NCBI GenBank assembly: GCA_945788575.1
Contig: CALZMR010000015.1
Span: 1 to 37,249, forward strand
Direction: 5' to 3'
Length of the DNA: 37,249 bases
Source of the DNA: an uncultured Woeseiaceae bacterium
GTDB taxonomy: Bacteria > Pseudomonadota > Gammaproteobacteria > Steroidobacterales > Woeseiaceae
The notes beneath the pieces were generated by a model that worked only from the letters and a program-made list of their open reading frames with translations, did no database searches and was not told the origin of the DNA. Within the stretch, counting starts at the first letter, position 1; every line of letters begins with the position of its first letter. The position numbers and the translations under genes are program-made. Shown one piece after another: positions 8,707 through 18,247 of this stretch.

Positions 8707-9720
8707 TTACTTCGCGTTGACGAGCGCGACGGTCGTGTCGAGCATGCGACACGAGAAGCCCCACTCATTGTCGTACCACGAGATGACTTTCACGCAGGTG
8801 CCGTCGATAACCTTGGTCAGCGTCGAATCGTAGGTGGACGATGCCGGGTCGTGGTTGAAGTCGATCGACACCAGCGGCGCCTCGTTGTACGCAAGCACGC
8901 CCTTCAGTTCGCCTTCACTCGCGGTCTTGAGGATGTCGTTGATCTCATCAACCGACGTCTCCCGGTTGGCAACGAACGTCAAGTCGACCGCTGACACGTT
9001 GATCGTCGGCACGCGCATCGAGAATCCGTCGAGCTTGCCGTTGAGTTCCGGCAGGACGAGACCGACGGCCTTGGCCGCGCCCGTGCTCGTCGGGATCTGT
9101 GACATCGTGGCGGAACGCGCGCGGCGCAGATCCGAGTGGTAGACGTCGGTCAGCACCTGATCATTCGTGTACGCGTGGATCGTCGTCATGATGCCGTGCT
9201 TCACGCCGATCTTCTCATGCAGCGGCTTGACCATCGGCGCCAGGCAGTTGGTCGTACAAGAAGCGTTCGAGATGACCTCGTCGCTCGCCTTGAGCGTGTC
9301 GTGGTTGACGCCGTATACGATCGTGTTGTCGACGTCGGCGCCGCCTGGCGCCGAGATGATGACCTTCTTCGCGCCGCCGGCGATGTGCTGACCGGCCGCT
9401 TCCTTCGTGCGGAACAGGCCGGTGCACTCGAAGACCACGTCCACACCAAGGTCGCCCCACGGCAGCTTCGACGGATCGCGCTCGGCGAACACTTTAATAC
9501 GGTCGCCGTTGACGAGGATGTCGCCACCGTCCACCTCGACAGTCCCCGGGAATTTGCCGTGCGCCGTGTCGTAGCGCGTCAGGTGCGCATTCGTATTTGC
9601 GTCACCCAGATCGTTGAGCGCTACGACGTCGAACTCGCCCGCCCGATCCAATTCGTGAATCGCTCGCACGATGTTTCGACCAATACGCCCGTAGCCGTTG
9701 ATGCCGACCTTAATTGCCAT
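8707..9720 (-). CDS. gap: Type I glyceraldehyde-3-phosphate dehydrogenase
   Basis: A 337-residue GAPDH, starting [16 protein letters not shown] with the Rossmann GxGxxG motif. The catalytic cysteine is C155 in [12 protein letters not shown], and the WYDNEWG signature is present near residue 311. NDLGD after the second beta strand is consistent with NAD preference (inference). The ATG at 9720 is chosen over one 10 codons upstream because a good Shine-Dalgarno sequence lies five bases before it and the protein then aligns with the family. It sits between tkt (60 nt upstream) and pgk (18 nt downstream), a usual order for carbon-metabolism clusters in beta- and gammaproteobacteria. Confidence 0.98.
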   Translation of the reverse strand: MAIKVGINGYGRIGRNIVRAIHELDRAGEFDVVALNDLGDANTNAHLTRYDTAHGKFPGTVEVDGGDILVNGDRIKVFAERDPSKLPWGDLGVDVVFECTGLFRTKEAAGQHIAGGAKKVIISAPGGADVDNTIVYGVNHDTLKASDEVISNASCTTNCLAPMVKPLHEKIGVKHGIMTTIHAYTNDQVLTDVYHSDLRRARSATMSQIPTSTGAAKAVGLVLPELNGKLDGFSMRVPTINVSAVDLTFVANRETSVDEINDILKTASEGELKGVLAYNEAPLVSIDFNHDPASSTYDSTLTKVIDGTCVKVISWYDNEWGFSCRMLDTTVALVNAK

Positions 9721-9725
9721 TCTTG

Positions 9726-9731
9726 TCTCCT
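9726..9731 (-). promoter_or_regulatory. Ribosome binding site that fixes the gap start
   Basis: On the minus strand AGGAGA precedes the ATG at 9720 by five bases. It lies inside the longer open frame that begins at 9750, which argues for the shorter GAPDH. Confidence 0.7.
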
Positions 9732-9780
9732 GATTCTGGCCCGCTTCCACTTGGATTACGGGCTCATTCTGAAAGTGTGA

Positions 9781-11717
9781 TTACGCCAGCGCTTCCTTCG
9801 CGGCTCCGACGACGTTCTCCGTCGTAAATCCGAAATGTGCGAACAGCTCCGGTGCGGGAGCGGATTCGCCGAACTGGTCGATGCCAATTACCCGCCCATT
9901 GGTCCCGACGTAACGCCACCAGCCTCCGGTAACGCCCGCCTCCACGGCGACCCGCGCCGTGACCGCAGACGGCAGCACGGACTCGCGGTAAGCCTCGTCC
10001 TGTGCATCGAACACGCTGGTGCACGGCATCGACACGACGCGTGCAGCGACGCCCTCTGCTGCCAGCGTTTCGGCAGCCGCCACGGCCAGACTCACTTCGG
10101 AACCGGTCGCGATGAGAATCACGTCGGGATCGCCGTCGCTGTCGCGAAGCACATAGCCACCGCGCGCGATCGCCGCGATCTGCTCTGACGTGCGGTCCTG
10201 ATGCGGAACGCCCTGCCGGGTCAACACGAGGCTTGTCGGCCCGTCCGCCCGCTCGATCGCATCCCGCCAGGCCACAGCCGTCTCGACCGTATCGCTTGGC
10301 CTCCATACGCGCATGTTCGGCATGATGCGCAACGAAGCGACGTGCTCCACGGGCTGGTGCGTCGGACCGTCTTCGCCGAGGCCGATGGAATCGTGGGTGT
10401 AGACGAGAATATTGCGTGCAGCGCCATGCCGTTGCATAGTGCGGTCATGCCGAACTCGCGAACACCGAAATAGATGTAGTTCCCGGAAGCGTCGTCGCCC
10501 GTAATCGGCTCCGAGCCCGAGTGTTTCGTGAGATTTGATCCGGTCAGGTCTGCGGATCCGCCGGCAAGTTCAGGTAGCTTGGGCGCGAACGCGTTCAGCG
10601 CCACGAGCGATGCCTTGCGGGTCGCCATCTGGCCGGCTTCGGCATCGATAGCCGCAATAGCGGCGTCGGCGAACTCGGCCCAGTCTTCGGGCAGCTGCCC
10701 GGCCATTCGCCGCGCGAACTCCGTGGCAAGTTCCGGGTGTGCCTCGGCGTACTTCGCGAACAGCTCGCTCCAGCCGGTCTCATTGACGGCACCGCGCTCG
10801 CGGCCATCCCACGCAGCCGCGATGTTGCCCGGAATCTCGAACGGCGGATGCGACCAGCCAAGCTCGGTGCGGGCGGCTGCGATCTCTTCGGGCCCGAGAG
10901 GTGCTCCGTGCGTCGACGCAGTGCCTTGCTTGTTCGGCGCACCGAAACCGATGACGGTCTTGCAGCAAATCAGCGTCGGACGATCGTCCTGGGCGATGGC
11001 GGTATCGATGGCTGCCTTGATCGCCGCGCTGTCGTGCCCATCGACGTCGGCGATCACCTGCCAGCCATAGGCCTTGAAGCGAGCAACCGTGTCATCCGTG
11101 AACCAGCCGTCGACTTCGCCGTCGATCGAAATGTTGTTGTCGTCGTAGAACGCGATCAGCTTGCCGAGCTTCAGCGTGCCGGCGAGCGAACAGGCTTCGT
11201 GAGAAATGCCTTCCATAAGGCAACCGTCACCGAGGAATACCCAGGTCCGATGGTCGACGACGTCGAATCCGTCGCGATTGAACTGACCCGCCAGCATCTT
11301 CTCGGCGAGCGCCATGCCGACGGCATTGGCAATACCCTGGCCGAGCGGTCCGGTCGTCGTTTCGACCCCGAGACCGGGTTCGTACTCGGGATGCCCTGCC
11401 GTCCGGTAACCCATTTGACGAAAGTTGCGAATCTCGTCCATCGACAGGTCGTAGCCGGTCAGGTGCAACAAGCTGTAAAGGAGCATGGAGCCATGCCCAT
11501 TGGACAGGACGAAGCGGTCGCGGTCGGCCCAGTCGGGGTTGGCCGGATTATGTCTCAAGTAATCGTTCCAGAGGACCTCGGCAATATCCGCCATCCCCAT
11601 TGGCGCCCCGGGATGACCGGAGTTAGCGGCCTGAACCGCGTCCATACTGAGCGCCCGAATGGCGTTTGCGAGGTCCCGGCGAGCTGTTTCGCCGGCGCTC
11701 TTGGCTTGCTGTGACAT
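9781..11717 (-). pseudogene. tkt: Transketolase, disrupted by an out-of-frame internal deletion
   Basis: The N-terminal part runs from ATG 11717 ([15 protein letters not shown]) through residue 434 at 10416. It has SGHPGAPMG, the thiamine-diphosphate motif [29 protein letters not shown], and the catalytic glutamate in GVREFGM. After NGMALH the frame turns to an unrelated tail. The C-terminal part resumes one frame over at about 10416 with [25 protein letters not shown] and runs to the stop at 9781. Compared with E. coli TktA, roughly 29 residues are missing between the halves, including the phenylalanine-rich helix that packs against the cofactor pyrimidine; this corresponds to about 88 nt. 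Neither half should work alone. Whether this is true decay or an assembly fault cannot be told here. Confidence 0.88.
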
Positions 11718-11764
11718 GTGGCTGTTCTTGGTCCCGGCCAGTGGCGGCCGCTTGAATCGTGAAA

Positions 11765-11943
11765 GGCGCCGCGAGGCGGTAAGCCGCAACGGCGCCGCGA
11801 GGCGGTAAGCCGCAACGGCGCCGCGAGGCGGTAAGCCGCAAAGGCGCCGCGAGGCAGTAAGCCGCAACGGCACCGCGAGGCGGTAAGCCGCAACGGCACC
11901 GCGAGGCGGTAAGCCGCAACGGCACCGCTTTGCGGTAGCCGCG
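11765..11943 (-). repeat. 26-bp tandem repeat array forming the tkt 5' leader
   Basis: Six full copies of a 26-bp unit run head to tail from 11765 to 11920 (11765, 11791, 11817, 11843, 11869, 11895), followed by a degenerate seventh copy at 11921-11943. The shared core on the plus strand is GGCGGTAAGCCGC, preceded by GGC(G/A)CCGCGA. Copies differ at very few positions: copy 3 ends AAA rather than AAC, copy 4 has one G-to-A change in the core, and copies 5-7 carry GGCACC where 1-4 carry GGCGCC. On the tkt-sense strand each unit can fold as GCGG-CTTA-CCGC or, alternatively, CCGC-CTC-GCGG. Twenty-six is not a multiple of three, so the array is not coding. It fills most of the 382-nt gap between tkt and metK; the remainder holds promoters and 47 nt before the tkt ATG. 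Confidence 0.93.
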
Positions 11944-11944
11944 C

Positions 11945-11972
11945 ATTCTAAAGGTTTTGCTATAGGGGGCAA
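11945..11972 (-). promoter_or_regulatory. Probable sigma-70-type promoter for tkt
   Basis: On the minus strand TTGCCC (11972-11967, 4 of 6) and TAGAAT (11950-11945, 5 of 6) are spaced by 16 nt. Transcription would begin near 11938, inside the degenerate seventh repeat, so the entire array would be transcribed as an untranslated leader of about 220 nt. Confidence 0.5.
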
Positions 11973-12036
11973 GCTCGGTTCAGTACCTATTGAAACCATC
12001 CCGGATTCGTAACGATTTGAATCACACGTACCACTG

Positions 12037-12067
12037 TTGGTAGACGCCTGCGCCATTGCGGTACAAT
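12037..12067 (+). promoter_or_regulatory. Possible metK promoter
   Basis: TACAAT at 12062-12067 is a good -10 (5 of 6) about 33 nt before the metK ATG. Possible -35 elements are TTGGTA at 12037 with a long 19-nt spacer or TAGACG at 12041 with a short 15-nt spacer; neither is convincing. The resulting leader of about 26 nt is too short for a SAM-sensing riboswitch. Confidence 0.3.
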
Positions 12068-12099
12068 CGCCGGCTGATCCCGCCATACAAGTACAGATA

Positions 12100-13260
12100 A
12101 TGAGTAATGCTTCCCTGTTCACCTCGGAGTCGGTCTCCGAGGGACATCCTGACAAAATTGCCGATCAACTCTCGGACGCGGTCCTCGACGCGATCCTCGA
12201 GGAGGACACCAGCGCCCGCGTCGCCTGCGAAACGATGGTCAAGACCGGCATGGCGCTGGTCGCCGGAGAGATCACCACGTCGGCGTGGGTGGATCTCGAG
12301 GACATCGTTCGTTCGACGATCGTCGGCATCGGCTACAGCGACTCTGAAATGGGCTTTGACGGCCATTCCTGCGCCGTCCTGAACGCGATCGGCAAGCAGT
12401 CGCCGGACATCGCTCAGGGCGTGGACCGCGCAAGCGCCGAAGACCAGGGTGCCGGCGACCAGGGCCTGATGTTCGGATACGCGACCACCGAGACCGATGT
12501 CCTCATGCCCGCTCCGATTACCTATTCACACAGGCTCGTCAAACGTCAGGCGGAAGTGCGCAAGGAAGGAACGCTGCCGTGGCTGCGCCCGGACGCGAAG
12601 AGCCAGGTGACCTTCGTCTACGAGAACGGCAAACCGGTAGCGATCGATGCCGTCGTCCTGTCGACACAGCATCGCGCCGATGTCTCGATGAGCGATCTGC
12701 GTGAAGGCGTCATGGAGGAGATCATCAAGCCGGTACTGCCGACGAACTGGCTGTCCAAGGACACCAAGTACCACATCAACCCGACCGGCCGCTTCGAGAT
12801 CGGCGGACCGATGGGTGACTGCGGTCTGACCGGACGCAAGATCATTGTCGATACCTATGGCGGCACGGCACGCCACGGCGGCGGCGCGTTTTCCGGCAAG
12901 GACCCGTCGAAGGTCGACCGTTCGGCCGCCTACGCATGCCGCTACGTTGCCAAGAATATCGTTGCGGCAGGGCTTGCCGACCGTTGCGAGATTCAGGTGT
13001 CGTACGCCATTGGCGTCGCCGAGCCCACGTCGATCAGCGTCGAGACGTTCGGCACCAGCAAAGTCTCGAACGCGGAACTCACCGCCCTGATACGCGAGAA
13101 TTTCGACCTCAGGCCGTTCGGCATTCTGCGTATGCTCGATCTGCTCAAACCGATCTATCGGCAGACGGCTGCTTACGGCCACTTCGGCCGGGATGACATC
13201 GAACTTTCCTGGGAAAAAACCGACAAGGCCGAGGCGCTCGCCGGCGCCGTGGCCGCCTGA
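12100..13260 (+). CDS. metK: S-adenosylmethionine synthetase
   Basis: A 386-residue methionine adenosyltransferase, making S-adenosylmethionine from methionine and ATP in the cytoplasm. The start [19 protein letters not shown] fits the family; the open frame extends 21 codons upstream but that stretch holds the likely promoter. Visible signatures are EGHPDK near residue 14, the [12 protein letters not shown] hexapeptide region near 117, and the P-loop-like [19 protein letters not shown] near 262. It is followed 34 nt downstream by ahcY, so synthesis of SAM and removal of its by-product S-adenosylhomocysteine are encoded together. It is divergent from tkt. No lesion was seen and the length is normal. 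Confidence 0.98.
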   Translation: MSNASLFTSESVSEGHPDKIADQLSDAVLDAILEEDTSARVACETMVKTGMALVAGEITTSAWVDLEDIVRSTIVGIGYSDSEMGFDGHSCAVLNAIGKQSPDIAQGVDRASAEDQGAGDQGLMFGYATTETDVLMPAPITYSHRLVKRQAEVRKEGTLPWLRPDAKSQVTFVYENGKPVAIDAVVLSTQHRADVSMSDLREGVMEEIIKPVLPTNWLSKDTKYHINPTGRFEIGGPMGDCGLTGRKIIVDTYGGTARHGGGAFSGKDPSKVDRSAAYACRYVAKNIVAAGLADRCEIQVSYAIGVAEPTSISVETFGTSKVSNAELTALIRENFDLRPFGILRMLDLLKPIYRQTAAYGHFGRDDIELSWEKTDKAEALAGAVAA

Positions 13261-13280
13261 TTCAACGCATTTACTTATTT

Positions 13281-13285
13281 AGGAG
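13281..13285 (+). promoter_or_regulatory. Ribosome binding site that fixes the ahcY start
   Basis: AGGAG at 13281-13285 lies only 3 nt before the ATG at 13289 but 9 nt before the ATG at 13295. The second spacing is the workable one, so MSSEPVALQ is preferred to MDMSSEP. Confidence 0.55.
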
Positions 13286-13294
13286 ACTATGGAC

Positions 13295-14608
13295 ATGAGC
13301 AGCGAACCCGTTGCCCTGCAGACCGCCGACTACAAGGTCGCGGACATAAGCCTTGCGGACTTCGGCCGCAAGGAGATTGCGATCGCCGAGACCGAAATGC
13401 CGGGGCTTATGGCGCTGCGCAAGGAGTTCGGCGCTCAGAAGCCGCTCGAGGGCGCACGTATCGCGGGCTGCCTGCACATGACGATCCAGACCGCCGTACT
13501 CATCGAGACGCTCGTCAATCTCGGAGCGGAAGTCCGTTGGTCCTCCTGCAACATTTTCTCGACGCAGGACCACGCTGCATCCGCCATCGCTGCCACGGGC
13601 GTGCCGGTCTTCGCCTGGAAGGGCGAGACCGAGGAGGAGTACTGGTGGTGCGTCGAACAGACGATCAACGGACCGGACGGCTGGACTCCCAATATGCTGC
13701 TGGACGACGGCGGAGACCTGACGCAGATCATGCATGAGAAGTACCCGGAAATCATGAAGGAGGTCCGCGGTCTGTCGGAGGAGACGACGACGGGCGTCAA
13801 GCGGCTTTACGACATGATGAAGGACGGCTCGCTGGCCTGCCCCGCTTTCAACGTCAACGATTCGGTTACCAAGTCGAAGTTCGACAACCTTTACGGATGC
13901 CGTGAGTCGCTGGTCGATTCCCTGAAGCGTGCCACGGACGTGATGATCGCCGGCAAGGTCGCGGTCGTCTGTGGTTACGGCGATGTCGGCAAGGGCTCGG
14001 CGCAGTCGCTGCGCGGCCTGGGCGCGACGGTTTGGATTACGGAGATCGATCCCATCTGCGCTCTGCAGGCATCGATGGAAGGCTACCGCGTGGTGCGTCT
14101 GGAAGACGTCATCGACCAGATCGACATCCTCGTGACGGCGACCGGCAACTACCGAATCGTCCCAGGCTCGCTGATGGAGCGCATGCGCAACGAGGCCATC
14201 GTTTGCAATATCGGTCACTTCGACAACGAGATCGACGTCGAGCACCTGCGTCAGTTCGAGTGGGAGAACATCAAGCCGCAGGTCGATCACGTCATCTTCC
14301 CGGACGGCAAGCGCATCATCCTGCTGGCCGAGGGACGGCTGGTTAACCTGGGCTGCGCGACCGGTCATCCGAGCTTCGTCATGTCGAACTCGTTCACCAA
14401 CCAGGTGCTTGCGCAAATCGAACTCTGGCAGAACTCCGACCAATACCAGAAAGAGGTCTACGTGTTGCCGAAGATACTCGACGAGAAAGTCGCACGCCTG
14501 CACCTAGGCCGGATCGGCGCGAAACTGACCGAGCTGAGCGACGAACAAGCGGATTACATCGGTGTCAACAAAGACGGCCCGTACAAGCCGGAGCATTACC
14601 GCTACTAG
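13295..14608 (+). CDS. ahcY: Adenosylhomocysteinase (S-adenosylhomocysteine hydrolase)
   Basis: A 437-residue NAD-dependent SAH hydrolase, splitting S-adenosylhomocysteine into adenosine and homocysteine and so relieving product inhibition of methyltransferases. The sequence shows the substrate region [15 protein letters not shown] near residue 54, [14 protein letters not shown] near 80, the NAD-binding Rossmann loop [20 protein letters not shown] near 227, and the C-terminal lysine/tyrosine tail ending YKPEHYRY that reaches into the neighbouring subunit in known structures. Its start is set by the AGGAG at 13281. It forms a two-gene unit with metK; metF, often next in related genomes, is absent. 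A strong hairpin follows the stop. Confidence 0.98.
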   Translation: MSSEPVALQTADYKVADISLADFGRKEIAIAETEMPGLMALRKEFGAQKPLEGARIAGCLHMTIQTAVLIETLVNLGAEVRWSSCNIFSTQDHAASAIAATGVPVFAWKGETEEEYWWCVEQTINGPDGWTPNMLLDDGGDLTQIMHEKYPEIMKEVRGLSEETTTGVKRLYDMMKDGSLACPAFNVNDSVTKSKFDNLYGCRESLVDSLKRATDVMIAGKVAVVCGYGDVGKGSAQSLRGLGATVWITEIDPICALQASMEGYRVVRLEDVIDQIDILVTATGNYRIVPGSLMERMRNEAIVCNIGHFDNEIDVEHLRQFEWENIKPQVDHVIFPDGKRIILLAEGRLVNLGCATGHPSFVMSNSFTNQVLAQIELWQNSDQYQKEVYVLPKILDEKVARLHLGRIGAKLTELSDEQADYIGVNKDGPYKPEHYRY

Positions 14609-14641
14609 CAGCGCCCGGGTATGTTGCGCGCGCTCAATGTT

Positions 14642-14680
14642 CAGCTGGCCGAGGCGAATGCCTCGGCCAGCTGTGTTCCT
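14642..14680 (+). terminator. Terminator-like hairpin after ahcY
   Basis: A perfect 14-bp inverted repeat, CAGCTGGCCGAGGC at 14642-14655 and its complement at 14660-14673, encloses a GAAT loop. Only a weak T-rich tract (TGTT) follows, so it may act as a terminator needing help or as a 3'-end stabiliser. It begins 34 nt after the ahcY stop. Confidence 0.6.
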
Positions 14681-14721
14681 GACCGACCTTACGCGCCGAC
14701 CTGTGCGGTCTTCGGGCTAGA

Positions 14722-15487
14722 ATGAGCGGCGGCGAATCACCGGCGGCAGAATCTGTTCAGATCCTGCACATAACGGACCCGCATCTCTTCGCCGACAAGA
14801 CTGCGAAACTCCGCGGCACCGTTAGCTGGGACTCGCTCGGGCGTGTGCTCGGGCATTACCAGGCGTCTGGCTGGCAAGCCGAACGCGTGGTCGCCACCGG
14901 CGACATCATTCAGGATGACTCCGCCGAAGCGTACCGGCACTTCGCCGAGGCCGTGTCTCACCTCGGTATGCCCGTGCACTGCGTGCCCGGCAATCACGAC
15001 GTACGCGATCTGATGAAATCCGAACTTGCGGACGCCCCCTTCGGGTACTGCGACGCAGTGAATTTGGGCGCGTGGCTTCTTATCGGTATCGACAGCTGTG
15101 TGGATGGACGGGCCGGGGGCTCGATCAGTGCTTGATACTGTTATACGCGATAGCGACGCCGAACATGTGCTCGTATGCCTGCACCACCCGCCGGTCGAAA
15201 TGCGCAGCGCGTGGCTTGATCGGGTCGGTCTGGAGCATGCCGATGTGCTGATGGCGAGGCTGGCAAACACGGGTCGCGTTCGAGCGGCGTTGTTCGGACA
15301 CGTACATCAGGCTTACGATGCCGTGCACGAAGGAATACGCATCATCGGCACACCGTCAACCTGTCGTCAGTTTCTGCCGAAGAGCGACGAGTTTGCGGTA
15401 GACGATCTGCCTCCTGCCTATCGGCGCGTCGAACTGCACGCGGACGGCAGCCTGACAACTCAACTCAACTGGACCGACCATGCGTAA
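14722..15487 (+). pseudogene. cpdA: CpdA-type 3',5'-cAMP phosphodiesterase, disrupted by a short frameshifting deletion
   Basis: The 5' part (14722 to about 15129) encodes ITDPHLF, VATGDIIQD and PGNHD, the first metal-binding motifs of a calcineurin-like phosphoesterase, then stops at 15133-15135. The 3' part continues in the next frame from about 15131 with LDTVIRDSDAEHVLVCLHHPPV, LFGHVHQ and PSTCRQF, ending at 15487. Alignment with E. coli CpdA (LDSQVFGVPHGELS then six residues then LERKL) puts the gap between GGSIS and LDTV, a loss of about 17 nt. Together the halves carry all expected ligands; separately neither can be active. CpdA hydrolyses cAMP and so tunes CRP-type regulation. The 3' end overlaps the start of the TraB gene by 8 nt, so the operon arrangement is otherwise intact. 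Confidence 0.85.
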
Positions 15488-16355
15488 ATTAACTATCGCG
15501 ATCTGCCTGCTGCTGACCGGGCCGGTACACGCGGACGGACACCCCGTATCCATGTGGCTCATCGAGGGCGACGTGAACCGTGTCTATCTGCTCGGCTCGG
15601 TGCACTTGCTCAGACGCGAAGACCATCCGCTGCCTCAGGTCATGGAATCTGCCTATCAGGACGCGGATGCGCTGATCATGGAACTCGACATGGACGATCT
15701 CGATCCGGCCGCGTTACAGGCCGCGACGAACCGGCTCGGACTGCTCGAGGCCGGCGTTACGCTCGAGGACGTGATCGGCGAGGAACTTTACGCGGAAGCT
15801 CTGGCCGCGGCCGAGGAGATCCGCATCCCGCTCGATATGATGTCGCAGTCGGAACCCTGGCTCGCTGCCATTACGATCGAACAGTTGATTCTTATGCGTA
15901 TGGGCTTCAATCCGTTCTACGGTGTTGAGATCCATATGACCGGCAAGGCCACCGCCGACGGCAAGCCGATCACGGGGCTCGAGACCGCCGAAGAACAGTT
16001 GGGCTTCTTCGATAACATGTCCATCGAGGCGCAGACTGACTTGCTGATGCAGACGCTGACCGAGAGCCGGGACGCAGATCAGATGATGGGCGACATGATC
16101 GACGCCTGGCGACACGGCGATATCGAATTCATGCAGAGCAATATGCTGGCCGACATGGCGCAGTATCCGGAACTCTACGACACGATCGTCGCCGATCGCA
16201 ATCGCCGCTGGGTCGATGAGATCGTCCAGCTTCTGGACGACTCCGAAGACTATCTGATCATCGTTGGAGCACTGCATCTCGTCGGCGATGACGGCGTCCC
16301 GTCATTGCTGTCCCAACGTGGAATCGAAATCGGGCAGATGAATGAGTCTTTTTGA
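15480..16355 (+). CDS. TraB/GumN-family protein with signal peptide
   Basis: A 291-residue protein of the TraB/GumN (Tiki-related) family. The N-terminus [20 protein letters not shown] is a cleavable signal peptide, so the mature protein is periplasmic. Family motifs are YLLGSVHLL near residue 35 (GxxH), an acidic MELDMDD near 64, and [15 protein letters not shown] near the C-terminus (the second conserved GxxH). Related Tiki proteins are metal-dependent proteases; bacterial members have no settled role, so protease activity is inference. It overlaps the cpdA 3' end by 8 nt and hemL by 14 nt, so the three genes were probably one translation-coupled operon. Confidence 0.9.
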   Translation: MRKLTIAICLLLTGPVHADGHPVSMWLIEGDVNRVYLLGSVHLLRREDHPLPQVMESAYQDADALIMELDMDDLDPAALQAATNRLGLLEAGVTLEDVIGEELYAEALAAAEEIRIPLDMMSQSEPWLAAITIEQLILMRMGFNPFYGVEIHMTGKATADGKPITGLETAEEQLGFFDNMSIEAQTDLLMQTLTESRDADQMMGDMIDAWRHGDIEFMQSNMLADMAQYPELYDTIVADRNRRWVDEIVQLLDDSEDYLIIVGALHLVGDDGVPSLLSQRGIEIGQMNESF

Positions 16356-17610
16356 ACAAGCTCGCAACGTCATAGCGGGCGGCGTCAATTCGCCGGTCAG
16401 GGCATTCGCCGGCGTCGGCGGTGATCCGGTGTTCTTTCGCAGCGCGAAGGGGGCGCGCGTCCATACCGAGGATGGCCGCGAGTTGATCGATTACGTGGGC
16501 TCCTGGGGACCGATGATCCTGGGACACGCGGACCCGGACGTTATCGCGGCCGTTGTCGAAACGGCTGAGCGAGGTCTGAGCTTCGGCGCGCCCTGCGTTC
16601 TGGAGACGCGTATCGCCGAGCGTGTCTGCGACATCATGCCGTCGATCGAGCGCATCCGGATGGTCAGTTCGGGGACCGAGGCCACAATGAGCGCGATTCG
16701 CCTCGCTCGTGGCCACACTGGCCGCGACAAGATCGTCAAATTCGAAGGCTGCTATCACGGCCATTCGGACTCGCTGCTGATCAAGGCGGGCTCAGGTGCG
16801 TTGACGCTCGGCGTACCGAGTTCGCCCGGCGTTCCCGCCGGGCTGGCCGAACACACGATTACCCTGCCTTTCAACGACGCCGGCGCTGTGCAATCAGCCT
16901 TCGACGAGCTTGGCGATCAGATCGCGTGCGTCATCGTGGAACCCATTGCCGGCAACATGAACATGGTGCCGCCCGTACCGGGCTTTCTCGAGGCGCTGCG
17001 GGACGTCTGCACCGCGGCCGGTTCGATCTTGATCTTCGACGAGGTGATGACGGGCTTCCGCGTCGCGCTGGGCGGCGCGCAGTCCATGTACAACATCGAG
17101 CCAGACCTCACCACGCTCGGCAAGGTCGTCGGTGGCGGCATGCCGGCAGCGGCATTCGGCGGCCGCGCCGAGATCATGGCGAGCATCGCGCCGGACGGTC
17201 CTGTGTATCAGGCCGGCACGCTTTCAGGCAATCCGGTCGCCATGGCCGCCGGACTGGCGACCCTGCAGAAACTCGTCGAACCCGGCTTCTTCGAACGACT
17301 CGGGGAATCGACCCGGCGTCTCGCCGAGGGCCTGAAAGGCGCAGCAAATGACGCGGGCATACCGCTGGCTGTCGAGTACGCTGGCGGTATGTTCGGCTTT
17401 GTCTTCACCGATGAATCGGAAGTCCGGCGCTTTGACCAGGTGGCGGCGGCCGACATCGACCGCTTCCGCTCCTTCTTCCACGGCATGTTGGACATGGGCA
17501 TCTACCTGGCGCCATCGGCCTTCGAAGCGGGATTCGTCTCGGCATCCCACGGCGACGCCGAGATAGACGCAACGCTCGAGGCGGCGCGCGCAGTAATGAA
17601 GACGCTTTGA
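16342..17610 (+). CDS. hemL: Glutamate-1-semialdehyde 2,1-aminomutase
   Basis: A 422-residue PLP-dependent aminomutase, converting glutamate-1-semialdehyde to 5-aminolevulinate in the C5 route to heme. Signatures are [10 protein letters not shown] at the N-terminus ([14 protein letters not shown]), [15 protein letters not shown] near residue 112, [12 protein letters not shown] near 135, DEVMTGFR near 234, the PLP lysine in [12 protein letters not shown] near 256, and [14 protein letters not shown] near 291. The ATG at 16342 overlaps the TraB gene by 14 nt in another frame, consistent with coupling. It converges on the Lon-domain gene 7 nt away. The length matches the family and no lesion was seen. 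Confidence 0.98.
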   Translation: MSLFEQARNVIAGGVNSPVRAFAGVGGDPVFFRSAKGARVHTEDGRELIDYVGSWGPMILGHADPDVIAAVVETAERGLSFGAPCVLETRIAERVCDIMPSIERIRMVSSGTEATMSAIRLARGHTGRDKIVKFEGCYHGHSDSLLIKAGSGALTLGVPSSPGVPAGLAEHTITLPFNDAGAVQSAFDELGDQIACVIVEPIAGNMNMVPPVPGFLEALRDVCTAAGSILIFDEVMTGFRVALGGAQSMYNIEPDLTTLGKVVGGGMPAAAFGGRAEIMASIAPDGPVYQAGTLSGNPVAMAAGLATLQKLVEPGFFERLGESTRRLAEGLKGAANDAGIPLAVEYAGGMFGFVFTDESEVRRFDQVAAADIDRFRSFFHGMLDMGIYLAPSAFEAGFVSASHGDAEIDATLEAARAVMKTL

Positions 17611-17617
17611 TACGCCG

Positions 17618-18205
17618 TCAGGGCGCCGCTCGCGGACCCCTGACGCTGTACAGTAGCTCGTTGACGATTTTCAGCCGCTCGGCCGGATCGGCCTGCTCCA
17701 GACAGTATTGCTTCTGCTCGAGATCGACCGGCAGTATCTCGACAAACCGGTAGCTGACCCAGCCCGCATCGTCGTAGCAACGCTCGAGGGACTCGTACAA
17801 GCGGCCGAGGTCGTCCAGCACGCCCTCCAGAATTTCCGCCATGCCCGTATACGCTTCGGGCAGGGCCATCGGCTCCTCGTCAGGCAGGATCTCGACCTCG
17901 GCTACGTTGAGGCCGTCCGGCATACGGGACGTCGATTCAATTCGAAAACGCTGCTCGCCGACGGCCGTTACGCCGAGGAGTCCATCGCTCCCCTGGTACC
18001 AGTCCGTTATGCGCGCGAGCGTACCGACGCTATAGGTCGACGCCGCGCCGGCTTCCTGACCCTCGTGAATGAGTACGACACCGAACGGAGCGCCGCTGCG
18101 CATTCGCTCGCCGATCATGTCGATGTAACGCGCCTCGAATATCCTGAGCGGCAAAGGCCCGCCCGGGAAAAGTACGGTGTTGAGTGGAAACAGCGGTATC
18201 TGCAC
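17618..18205 (-). CDS. Lon N-terminal (substrate-binding) domain protein
   Basis: A 195-residue stand-alone Lon substrate-binding-domain protein. The GTG at 18205 gives IPLFPLNTVLFPGG at the N-terminus, the usual beginning, followed by LPLRIFEARYIDMIGERM and later VGTLARI and the VGEQRFRIES strand. The Lon ATPase and protease domains are absent; these small proteins are widespread, cytoplasmic and mostly uncharacterised. No Shine-Dalgarno sequence is seen before the GTG; a 12-bp palindrome CTGCACGTGCAG overlaps it, probably by chance. It lies 42 nt upstream of no same-strand gene's start but directly after mpl's stop at 18248, so it may be the last gene of the membrane protein-mpl transcript. 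Confidence 0.9.
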   Translation of the reverse strand: MQIPLFPLNTVLFPGGPLPLRIFEARYIDMIGERMRSGAPFGVVLIHEGQEAGAASTYSVGTLARITDWYQGSDGLLGVTAVGEQRFRIESTSRMPDGLNVAEVEILPDEEPMALPEAYTGMAEILEGVLDDLGRLYESLERCYDDAGWVSYRFVEILPVDLEQKQYCLEQADPAERLKIVNELLYSVRGPRAAP

Positions 18206-18247
18206 GTGCAGGGCGCTCGCGTCGTGAACCTGATTAAGTATAGACAG

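Noticed and set aside
11765-11943. CRISPR array
   Set aside because: The 26-bp units are directly adjacent with no variable spacers, and there are no cas genes.
12068-12099. SAM or SAH riboswitch before metK or ahcY
   Set aside because: The metK leader is about 26 nt and the metK-ahcY gap is 34 nt, both too short, and no consensus element was seen.
11718-12155. N-terminal extension of transketolase through the repeats
   Set aside because: The repeat unit is 26 bp and would change frame each copy, the extension has no family match, and a good promoter lies inside it.
13271-14503. A 410-codon antisense frame opposite ahcY
   Set aside because: A shadow of ahcY with the skewed composition of antisense frames and no motif.
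18200-18211. 12-bp palindrome CTGCACGTGCAG over the Lon-domain gene start
   Set aside because: Single occurrence that overlaps the coding start, with no promoter around it; probably chance.
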